NCBI GenBank assembly: GCA_029256575.1
Contig: JAQSXR010000003.1
Location: forward strand, 124,001-188,000
Direction of reading: 5' to 3'
Length of the DNA: 64,000 bases
DNA from: Clostridiales bacterium
Lineage (GTDB): Bacteria > Bacillota > Clostridia > Lachnospirales > JAQSXR01
The position numbers and the translations under genes are program-made. Below the pieces are notes generated by a model, which ran no database searches, was not told where the DNA came from, and was given only the letters and a program-made list of their open reading frames with translations. Shown here one piece after another: positions 50,744 through 59,170 of this stretch. Each line of letters starts with the position of its first letter. Within the stretch, counting starts at the first letter, position 1.

Positions 50744-51406
50744 ATGAATGTGACAAAGAGAAGTATATTTGCTGTAGTTGGAGTTACCGCAATTGTTGTT
50801 ATTATCTTATCCTATATTTCAATTCAAGGAATAAATAAGGATGTTAATGATTTAAGTGGTGTTGAAGGTAATAATCTTGATAAGATTACAGAAACAATAT
50901 ATCCAAAAGATGATGATATAATTTCTGCCGCCATTACTACAATTACCCCAGTAGTTGAAAAAATTAAAACGACTTCTGATACAATATTTGTTACAAAAAA
51001 ATATTATAACGAAGATGAAAAAGTTGTAGAAGAAGAAACTGGAATTCCATATTACTTAACAGGAATGACGGAAGACGAACTATTTGATTATACAAAAAAC
51101 TACATGAGAAACCCTAACTTATCTGATCGCAATCAAAATATTATAGAATATAGTATTGAATCATTTTCAAGTGAAAAGGTTGTTTTGAAAAAAATTTATG
51201 AGTCTATAAATAAAGAAGAATATTATTATGTTACAATAACCGATAATTATATTACCATTTATAAAAATGACAAAGTAACTTTAAAAGAAACCACCGGAAT
51301 AAGTGTAGAACAGTTAAATTCTGAGATTGTAAGCATCCTTTTAGAAGGTGTAACAGTTTATGGAGAACAAGGTATAATCGAACTATTAGAAAACTTTACT
51401 AGCTAA
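50744..51406 (+). CDS. Membrane-anchored protein of unknown function
   Basis: N-terminal TM (SIFAVVGVTAIVVIILSYISI), SD aaggag; BofC-like secreted domain is possible but not established. Confidence 0.55.
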   Translation: MNVTKRSIFAVVGVTAIVVIILSYISIQGINKDVNDLSGVEGNNLDKITETIYPKDDDIISAAITTITPVVEKIKTTSDTIFVTKKYYNEDEKVVEEETGIPYYLTGMTEDELFDYTKNYMRNPNLSDRNQNIIEYSIESFSSEKVVLKKIYESINKEEYYYVTITDNYITIYKNDKVTLKETTGISVEQLNSEIVSILLEGVTVYGEQGIIELLENFTS

Positions 51407-51484
51407 GAATAATAATCACAAAAAAATATATGAATAAAAAGGTGGAGGTTTCAAAAGAGGTGTTTTGATAGCCAAGCCAAGTAT

Positions 51485-51530
51485 TAAGACTTCTGTTTGG
51501 TATTCTACAAGCAGAAGTCTTATTTACTTT
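51485..51530 (+). terminator. Intrinsic terminator
   Basis: taagacttctg-tttggtattctacaag-cagaagtctta followed by tttactttt. Confidence 0.6.
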
Positions 51531-51641
51531 TAGTAGCACCTTTCGCATATGAATGATATAATACATTTGAAAGAGCCTGATTTGTCTTTTGATAATACAA
51601 TTCCAGAGACATTTACACTAACGGCACTAAGAGGGATAAGA

Positions 51642-53237
51642 ATGATTCGAGTACAACAAATGAAATTAGCAATTGATTATAAACCAGAAGAAATAAGAAC
51701 TAAACTTGCTAAGACTATAAAAATATATGAAGGTCAAATTATTAGATACAAAATAATTAAAAAATCAATCGATGCAAGAATTTGGAATGATATAAAATAT
51801 ATATTTACTATAGATGCTACCGTTAATGAAGAAAAAAAGATTGTAGAACGTTGTAAAAATCCTAATGTTACAATTGTTAAACCAACAAAATATGAATTTG
51901 AAGTTACCGGAAGTGAGAAACTTTCAAATAGACCAATCATCGTTGGAGCAGGACCTGCTGGGCTTTTTGCTGCAATTATGCTGTCAGAAAATGGTTATAA
52001 ACCGCTAATTATTGAACGTGGAGACAAAGTTGATGAAAGAGTAGCCTCCGTTAATGAATTTTGGACAAAAGGTAAATTACAAACTAATTCAAATGTACAA
52101 TTTGGAGAAGGAGGTGCTGGTACTTTTTCCGATGGGAAGCTTAACACTTTAGTGAAAGATGAAAGCGGACGAAATAAAAAAGTATTAGAACTTTTTGTTG
52201 AAGCAGGTGCAAATGAAGAAATACTGTATTTGAATAAACCACATATTGGGACTGATGTTCTTAGAACAGTGGTAAAGAATATGAGAGAGAAGATAATATC
52301 ATTGGGAGGAGAATTCCTCTTTAATACGCAAGTAACTGATATCCTTACAAAAGGTAACAAAATCATTGGTGTTAAAACAAATACTGGAAAAGAAATATCG
52401 TCGGAAGTAGTTATCCTTGCAATTGGTCATAGTGCGAGAGACACCTTTGCTTTATTAAAAGAATCTAATGTGGAATTACAGAAAAAATCCTTTGCTATTG
52501 GTTTAAGGATTGAACATCCACAAAAGTTAATAAATATGTCTCAGTATGGTATCGAAGAAAGTAAGTATTTACCTGCTTCAGACTATAAACTTACACACAA
52601 GTGCCAAAATGGTAGGGGTGTTTATTCCTTTTGCATGTGTCCAGGAGGATTTGTAGTTAATTCTTCTTCAGAAGATGGTGGTCTGGTAGTAAATGGAATG
52701 AGTAATAATGATAGAGCAGAAGTAAATGGAAATTCTGCAATTATTGTGACTGTTACACCTGAAGATTTTGAATCTGATGATGTCTTAGCTGGTGTTGAAT
52801 TCCAACGCAAGTGGGAACGCCTAGCATATTCAGAAGGTGGAGAAAACAACAATGTTCCGATACAATTGCTATCCGATTATTTTGATAATAAAGTATCAAA
52901 TAAAATTGGAGATGTAACCCCTTCCACTTCACGATATACTTTTGCAAACTTAAGGAAATGTTTACCTGAATATATCAACGAATCAATTATTGAAGGAGTT
53001 AAAGCGTTTGATAGAAAAATTAAAGGCTTTGCAAGACCTGATGCAGTCCTATCTGGAGTTGAAACAAGAACCTCCTCACCTATAAGAATCGTAAGAAATG
53101 ATAATTTTGAAAGTAATATCAAAGGACTATTCCCTTGTGGTGAAGGCGCAGGTTATGCTGGAGGGATCACATCATCTGCTATGGATGGAATTAAAGTTGC
53201 GGAAGAAATTGCAAAGCGTTACAATTCACTTGATTAA
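51642..53237 (+). CDS. NAD(P)/FAD-dependent oxidoreductase
   Basis: IIVGAGPAGLFAAIMLSENGYKPLIIERG, FGEGGAGTFSDGKLNTLV, FPCGEGAGYAGGITSSAMDGI. SD agaggg precedes ATG at 51642; the 51549 ATG has no SD. Confidence 0.9.
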   Translation: MIRVQQMKLAIDYKPEEIRTKLAKTIKIYEGQIIRYKIIKKSIDARIWNDIKYIFTIDATVNEEKKIVERCKNPNVTIVKPTKYEFEVTGSEKLSNRPIIVGAGPAGLFAAIMLSENGYKPLIIERGDKVDERVASVNEFWTKGKLQTNSNVQFGEGGAGTFSDGKLNTLVKDESGRNKKVLELFVEAGANEEILYLNKPHIGTDVLRTVVKNMREKIISLGGEFLFNTQVTDILTKGNKIIGVKTNTGKEISSEVVILAIGHSARDTFALLKESNVELQKKSFAIGLRIEHPQKLINMSQYGIEESKYLPASDYKLTHKCQNGRGVYSFCMCPGGFVVNSSSEDGGLVVNGMSNNDRAEVNGNSAIIVTVTPEDFESDDVLAGVEFQRKWERLAYSEGGENNNVPIQLLSDYFDNKVSNKIGDVTPSTSRYTFANLRKCLPEYINESIIEGVKAFDRKIKGFARPDAVLSGVETRTSSPIRIVRNDNFESNIKGLFPCGEGAGYAGGITSSAMDGIKVAEEIAKRYNSLD

Positions 53238-53381
53238 CGAGTGAAAATATTGTAATATACTGTTATATAAAATAATAACGTAATACAATTAAGTTCTATA
53301 ATTAATATTAGTGAGTAAATATATTGAGAAATCAATATTTCAATGAGATATGGAATTAATTTGAAAGGTATGGTTTAAGTC

Positions 53382-54224
53382 ATGAGCTATAGAGAAAAGT
53401 TAACAAATGCACAAAAAATAGTAATCAAAATTGGCTCATCATCATTAACACATTCTAATACTGGTGAACTAGATTTGTACAGACTAGAAAAATTAACTCG
53501 AATAATAGCAAACTTAAGGGCAGAGGGTAAGGATATCGTTCTCGTATCTTCAGGTGCCATTGCAGTTGGTTCAAAAGCTGCAGGTTTTAAAAGCAAACCC
53601 AAAGATACAACAAAAAAGCAAGCTTGTGCCGCTATCGGTCAAGCAATACTTATGATGATATATCAAAAATTATTTAGAGAATATAATCAAACGGCTGCTC
53701 AAATTTTATTAACAAGAGATGTTGTAGAGAGTATTACGAGACGAACTAATACTACAAATACATTTAGAGAACTATTTGAATTGAAAGCGATACCGATTGT
53801 AAATGAAAATGATACGGTATCTACGGATGAAGTTGAATTCGGAGATAATGACACACTATCTGCAATCGTTTCTTCGTTAATCAATGCCGATTTACTTATA
53901 CTTTTATCTGATATAGATGGATTATTTACGGATGATCCATCCAATAATCCAGATGCAACCTTTATTAGTGAAGTTCCTGAAATTAATGATAAAATTATGA
54001 ACATGGGAAAAGGAGCAGGAAGTGAAGTTGGAACTGGTGGTATGCATACGAAACTAACTGCGGCACAAATCGCTACTAACTCAGGAACCGATATGGTTAT
54101 TGCAAATGCAAATAACCTAGATGTAATCATGGATATAATATCTGGTAAGACAATCGGAACATTATTCTATTCCAATAAAAAGGATGATTTTCATTTATCA
54201 GATTACATATGCATTAAAAATTAA
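53382..54224 (+). CDS. proB: Glutamate 5-kinase (short form without PUA domain)
   Basis: VIKIGSSSLTH, LVSSGAIAVGS, LTRDVVES..NTFRELFELKAIPIVNENDTVSTDE, FGDNDTLSAIV, GTGGMHTKLTAA. Confidence 0.95.
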   Translation: MSYREKLTNAQKIVIKIGSSSLTHSNTGELDLYRLEKLTRIIANLRAEGKDIVLVSSGAIAVGSKAAGFKSKPKDTTKKQACAAIGQAILMMIYQKLFREYNQTAAQILLTRDVVESITRRTNTTNTFRELFELKAIPIVNENDTVSTDEVEFGDNDTLSAIVSSLINADLLILLSDIDGLFTDDPSNNPDATFISEVPEINDKIMNMGKGAGSEVGTGGMHTKLTAAQIATNSGTDMVIANANNLDVIMDIISGKTIGTLFYSNKKDDFHLSDYICIKN

Positions 54225-54235
54225 AGGAGTTAATT

Positions 54236-54436
54236 ATGGAACTTGAAATTGCACGCATTAATGAACTAGCAAAAAAGAAGAAGGAGGTTGGCTTAACACC
54301 AGAAGAAATTATTGAACAAGCTGAGCTTCGAAAAAATTACCTTTCTGCAATCAGAGGAAACTTTAAACAGACACTTGACAATATTTCTATAAAAGAATCT
54401 GATGGAACTATACAGCCATTAAAGAAAAAATGTTAG
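54236..54436 (+). CDS. DUF896 (YnzC-like) protein
   Basis: IARINELAKKKKEVGLTPEEIIEQAELRKNYLSAIRGNFKQTLDNI. Confidence 0.93.
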   Translation: MELEIARINELAKKKKEVGLTPEEIIEQAELRKNYLSAIRGNFKQTLDNISIKESDGTIQPLKKKC

Positions 54437-55014
54437 AGAAAAAACAAATCCGTTCTTATATTGTGGGGATAAAGCATACCCTAGATGATGATACCCTTTT
54501 AAGCAATAGTAAAGCTGTGACAGATAAAATACTAAGTTTGCCACAATACAAGGCTGCAGAAAAAGTATTTATTTTCTGTAGTATCAATAGAGAAATCGAT
54601 ACTAAATTCATTATACAAGATGCACTTGCTAATAATAAGATAATTGCATTACCAAAAGTTGATAATAATGAAATGATTTTTCATAAAGTAAAAGGCTTTG
54701 ATGAGCTGAATGACGGATTTTTTGGTGTAAGAGAGCCATCGATATTTTCTCCTATAGTAAAATATACTGAAAATTCAATCGTGATTGTACCGGGTGTTGC
54801 GTTTGATAATAACTTAAATAGATTAGGCTATGGCGGTGGCTACTATGATAGATTCTTCCATAAAAATCCTAAAGCATTTAAAGTTGCAATTGCTCATGAT
54901 TTTCAAATATTAGACAGCATCAAAGTAGATGATCATGATGTTAAAGTAGATATGTTAGTAACGGAGAAAAGAATAATAAGTACTGACCAAATAAATACTG
55001 ATTCAAAAATATAA
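54430..55014 (+). CDS. 5-formyltetrahydrofolate cyclo-ligase
   Basis: IVPGVAFDNNLNRLGYGGGYYDRF, overall length and N-terminal KKQIRSYI pattern. Confidence 0.93.
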   Translation: MLEKKQIRSYIVGIKHTLDDDTLLSNSKAVTDKILSLPQYKAAEKVFIFCSINREIDTKFIIQDALANNKIIALPKVDNNEMIFHKVKGFDELNDGFFGVREPSIFSPIVKYTENSIVIVPGVAFDNNLNRLGYGGGYYDRFFHKNPKAFKVAIAHDFQILDSIKVDDHDVKVDMLVTEKRIISTDQINTDSKI

Positions 55015-55033
55015 AAAAACTGAGGTGTTTACT

Positions 55034-56275
55034 ATGATAGAACAAATAGGTATTGATTCAAAAAAATCCACCTATGAGTTAGCAAGTTTAGGTACTTTAG
55101 AAAAAAACAAAGCGCTGCTACGAGTTTCTTCTGAGCTTATAATGCGTGAGCATGAAATATTAGCTGCAAATCAATTAGACATTGATGAAGCAATTAAAAA
55201 TGGAGTAAAACAAACACTAATTGATAGACTTATGCTAAATCATGATCGAATTCTAGGAATGACAGAAGGAATCAAACAAATAGTTGTACTAGAAGATCCC
55301 CTTGGTGAAGTTATTAATAGTAAAAGAAGACCAAATGGACTTGTTATAGGTCAAAAAAGAGTTCCAATTGGTGTTATTGGTTTTATTTATGAAGCAAGAC
55401 CAAACGTTACAATTGATGCCTTTGCTCTATGTTTCAAGGCGGGTAATGCAGTAATCCTAAAAGGTAGTAGCATGGCACTAAACTCCAATATGAAACTAGT
55501 AGAGGTAATTCAAACAGCTCTAAAGTCTGCTGATATTTCGCCTTTTGTAGTTCAACTTATAACAAATACGGATAGAGAAGCTACTATAGAACTTATGCGA
55601 ATGACTAAATATGTTGATTTAATTATCCCTAGAGGTGGTGCTAGTTTAATTAAAACAACAATTGAAAATAGTTTAGTTCCTGTAATTGAAACGGGTACTG
55701 GAAACAATCATATATTTGTAGATTCGAGTGCAGATCATAACATGGCGATTGATATTATTATCAATGCAAAGGTACAAAGACCAAGTGTATGTAATGCTTG
55801 TGAAAAAGTTCTAATTCATAAAGATTTATCTGAAGAATTTGTACCAAAATTAATTGATGCGCTAAAAGCGAACAACGTTGAAGTTAGAGGCGATCAAGCT
55901 GTTTGCGATATATCAAGTGACGTTATACTTGCAACAGATGAAGACTGGACTACTGAATACTCTGATTATATAATCGCAATAAAGATTGTATCAAATATAA
56001 AAGAAGCGATTCATCATATAAACGAATACAATACAAGACATTCTGAGGCGATTATTACGAGTGATTATGCAAACTCCAATCTATTTATGGATGAAGTTGA
56101 TGCAGCTGCAGTTTATGTTAATGCATCTACTCGTTTTACAGATGGTGGAGAATTTGGATTTGGAGCAGAAGTCGGAATAAGTACACAAAAGCTACATGCA
56201 AGAGGTCCATTAGGGCTTAAAGAATTAACAACGACGAAGTATATCATATACGGTAATGGACAAATAAGACAATAA
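55034..56275 (+). CDS. proA: Glutamate-5-semialdehyde dehydrogenase
   Basis: VPIGVIGFIYEARPNVTIDAFALCFKAGNAVILKGS, VIETGTGNNHIFVD, RPSVCNACEKVLIHK, FGFGAEVGISTQKLHARGP. Confidence 0.96.
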   Translation: MIEQIGIDSKKSTYELASLGTLEKNKALLRVSSELIMREHEILAANQLDIDEAIKNGVKQTLIDRLMLNHDRILGMTEGIKQIVVLEDPLGEVINSKRRPNGLVIGQKRVPIGVIGFIYEARPNVTIDAFALCFKAGNAVILKGSSMALNSNMKLVEVIQTALKSADISPFVVQLITNTDREATIELMRMTKYVDLIIPRGGASLIKTTIENSLVPVIETGTGNNHIFVDSSADHNMAIDIIINAKVQRPSVCNACEKVLIHKDLSEEFVPKLIDALKANNVEVRGDQAVCDISSDVILATDEDWTTEYSDYIIAIKIVSNIKEAIHHINEYNTRHSEAIITSDYANSNLFMDEVDAAAVYVNASTRFTDGGEFGFGAEVGISTQKLHARGPLGLKELTTTKYIIYGNGQIRQ

Positions 56276-56336
56276 AAATCTAGCTCCCGTCAAATGTTGG
56301 TGGGAGTTAATTTTATTAAAATACAAGGAGATTAAT

Positions 56337-57611
56337 ATGACGAAGAAAATAATAGCATTGTTACTTGCAATTACAATTATAGTAAGCTTAACTGGATGTG
56401 AAACAACTTATCTCAATTCTTCTAATCCGTCGAAACAAATTAATATTAGTTTTGAGAAATTAGGAGATACAGAGATTGAAGCTTACTATAAACAAGCAGA
56501 AAAATATGGTGAGGATGTCAGCCCTGATGTTATCAATCACATAAATAGTCTTGGTTTTGATTTGCTTCGAGCATCGGACAATACAGATGCAAATGTTATA
56601 TCTCCAATTGGTTCATATATATCATTAGCATTATTATATAGTGCTTCTTCAAATAGTACAAAGGATGAATTTGATAAAGTTCTAGGCTTTGAAGCTGTAA
56701 ATGATAGATTTTTGAATAAGAATATTCAGGACTTATTATTACATCTATACCGAATAGACGCAAATACAAATATTATATATGCAAATTCAGTATATGTACC
56801 TAAATCAATATCTGGCTCAGACGCATTTTTAGATGCAGCTACCAATTATCTTTTTAGTAAAATGACAAAAATAAAATTTAATGAAACTTCGAAAAAAGAC
56901 ATAGATGTTTGGATCACAAATTATACCAACCATAGATTTAAAACAGCTCTGGCTGAAATTTCTCCAGAAACTTCGACCTTGGCTATAAATGCTTTCCATT
57001 TTGAAGCACTTACTACCACTGAATTTTTACCAATCGATTATTTTACCGATGATTTTAATGGAGTAGATGGTATTCGAACTGCTGAATATCAAAGAAATAT
57101 AGGAAATTACGGTTTTTTTGAAGATGATGATGTTCAAATATTAAACGTGCCTCTTGGACGACAAAAAATGAGTATAACCTTTATTATTCCAAAAACATCT
57201 ACAACAAAAGACATTATTAATAATATAACAAATGAAGATATAAATAATTATATCTCTAAACTAGTAGAACAATCATTTGAATTAGTAATTCCACAAATGA
57301 GGTTACAATTAGATAATGATATGAGTAAATTACTTCAGGAGTTAGGGGCCCCATCAATATTTGCGACACCTGGCGGACTTAACGGCTTATCACCGGACGC
57401 AACACTCACACAGTTTGTAAACAAAGTAGGTCTTTCTCTCAAACAATCAGAGACTTCAATATCTAAAATAGATATTTATGATGAAATGACAGCAGACATT
57501 ATTTTAGAATACGATGAATTTAAAGTAGATAGACCTTTTGTCTTTATTATCAAAGATCACTCTACCGATACCAATATTATGATAGGAAATGTAAATAATT
57601 TAGGATATTAG
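56337..57611 (+). CDS. Serpin-family lipoprotein
   Basis: Lipobox SLTGCE; serpin fold motifs (NVISPIGSYISLALLYSASSNSTKDEF; NAFHFEALTTTEF; MSITFIIPK; FKVDRPFVFIIKDHSTDTNIMIGNVNNLG). Confidence 0.88.
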   Translation: MTKKIIALLLAITIIVSLTGCETTYLNSSNPSKQINISFEKLGDTEIEAYYKQAEKYGEDVSPDVINHINSLGFDLLRASDNTDANVISPIGSYISLALLYSASSNSTKDEFDKVLGFEAVNDRFLNKNIQDLLLHLYRIDANTNIIYANSVYVPKSISGSDAFLDAATNYLFSKMTKIKFNETSKKDIDVWITNYTNHRFKTALAEISPETSTLAINAFHFEALTTTEFLPIDYFTDDFNGVDGIRTAEYQRNIGNYGFFEDDDVQILNVPLGRQKMSITFIIPKTSTTKDIINNITNEDINNYISKLVEQSFELVIPQMRLQLDNDMSKLLQELGAPSIFATPGGLNGLSPDATLTQFVNKVGLSLKQSETSISKIDIYDEMTADIILEYDEFKVDRPFVFIIKDHSTDTNIMIGNVNNLGY

Positions 57612-57715
57612 AATTAAGGAATTTGATTTACTTGAAAATATATGAGTTGATTGTTATAATTGTTAAGATGACGAATAATAATAGTTATTGACATAAAAGA
57701 AAGATATAAGGTGAT

Positions 57716-59149
57716 ATGATGAGTGAAAGAGCCCAGACAACCGTATTAAATGCTACAGAAGCACAAATACAGTCTAGAATAATAGAGGAGCTTAAAGCTG
57801 AGTTTGATAAAGAATTTGCTCAAACTGGTAAACAAAAGAAGATGTGCATTACGACTTTTGGATGTCAAATGAATGCTCATGATTCAGAAAAGCTTGAAGG
57901 AATATTAGAACAAATTGGTTATGAAAAAACAGATGACGAAAATGAAGCTGATTTTGTTTTATATAATACTTGTACGGTTAGAGAAAATGCAAATCTTAAG
58001 GTTTATGGCCGACTTGGTCATCTAAATAAATTGAAACAAAATAAACCTAGTCTAGTCATCGCTTTATGTGGATGTATGATGCAAGAAGATACCGTAATAG
58101 CAAAGATTAAGAAAAGTTACCGATTTGTAGATATAATATTTGGTACCCACAATATTTATAAACTCGCAGAATTAATTAAGACTCGTAGAGAATCAGGCAG
58201 AATGGTAATTGACATCTGGAAAGAACAGAAAGAAATTGTAGAAGATTTACCTTCTGATAGAAAATACAAGTTTAAAGCTTGTGTCAATATTATGTATGGA
58301 TGTAATAATTTCTGTAGTTACTGTATCGTTCCATATGTGCGAGGCCGTGAACGAAGTAGAAAACCAGAAGATATTATAAATGAAATTAAAAGACTTGTAG
58401 AAGATGGAGTCGTTGAGATCACATTACTAGGACAAAATGTTAACTCTTACGGGAAAAATCTACAAGACAGTATGAGTTTTGCTAATCTTTTACAAGAGGT
58501 AGAGAAAGTAGAGGGGCTAGAAAGAATTCGTTTTATGACTTCTCATCCAAAGGATTTATCAGATGATTTAATTGAAGTATTTAAGAATTCTAAAAAGATA
58601 TGTTCCCATATTCACTTACCATTCCAATCAGGAAGTACAAGAATACTGAACCTAATGAATCGTAAATATACAAAAGATGATTATCTTGAATTAGTTCGAA
58701 AAATAAAAGCTGCTCGTCCAGATGTAACCCTTACAACAGATATTATTGTTGGTTTTCCTGGTGAAACAGATGAAGACTTTGAACATACTCTTGATGTAGT
58801 TAAACAAGTCAAATACAACAGTGCATATACTTTTATTTACTCAAAAAGAACTGGAACACCAGCAGCACTAATGGATGATCAAGTAAGCGATGAAATTATT
58901 AAAGTACGTTTTAATAAATTACACGATACAATCCAAGAAATTGGAAGTAACATTACAGATAAAGAAGTTGGCGGTACATATAAAGTTCTTATCGAAGAGG
59001 TAAACGAAAAAGATAACTCCTTAGTAAGCGGTCGTCTTGAAAATAACCTTGTCGTTCATTTAAAAGGTACCAAAGATCTTATCGGAAAAATTATAAATGT
59101 AAAAATAGTTGAAGCGAAGGGCTTTTACTTTTTCGGAGAGCTAGCTTAA
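57716..59149 (+). CDS. miaB: tRNA-2-methylthio-N6-dimethylallyladenosine synthase MiaB
   Basis: TFGCQMNAHDSEKLEGILEQIGY, NIMYGCNNFCSYCIVPYVRGRERSR, LLGQNVNSYG, TDIIVGFPGETDEDF, TRAM domain. Confidence 0.97.
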   Translation: MMSERAQTTVLNATEAQIQSRIIEELKAEFDKEFAQTGKQKKMCITTFGCQMNAHDSEKLEGILEQIGYEKTDDENEADFVLYNTCTVRENANLKVYGRLGHLNKLKQNKPSLVIALCGCMMQEDTVIAKIKKSYRFVDIIFGTHNIYKLAELIKTRRESGRMVIDIWKEQKEIVEDLPSDRKYKFKACVNIMYGCNNFCSYCIVPYVRGRERSRKPEDIINEIKRLVEDGVVEITLLGQNVNSYGKNLQDSMSFANLLQEVEKVEGLERIRFMTSHPKDLSDDLIEVFKNSKKICSHIHLPFQSGSTRILNLMNRKYTKDDYLELVRKIKAARPDVTLTTDIIVGFPGETDEDFEHTLDVVKQVKYNSAYTFIYSKRTGTPAALMDDQVSDEIIKVRFNKLHDTIQEIGSNITDKEVGGTYKVLIEEVNEKDNSLVSGRLENNLVVHLKGTKDLIGKIINVKIVEAKGFYFFGELA

Positions 59150-59170
59150 ATATACTTGAGGGGTTTAGAT

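Noticed and set aside
51549-51641. N-terminal extension of the FAD-dependent oxidoreductase
   Set aside because: No SD before ATG 51549, while ATG 51642 has agaggg; the extension is treated as leader.
53699-54130. 143-aa antisense ORF in proB
   Set aside because: Shadow ORF of a confident gene, Ser-rich translation typical of antisense reading.
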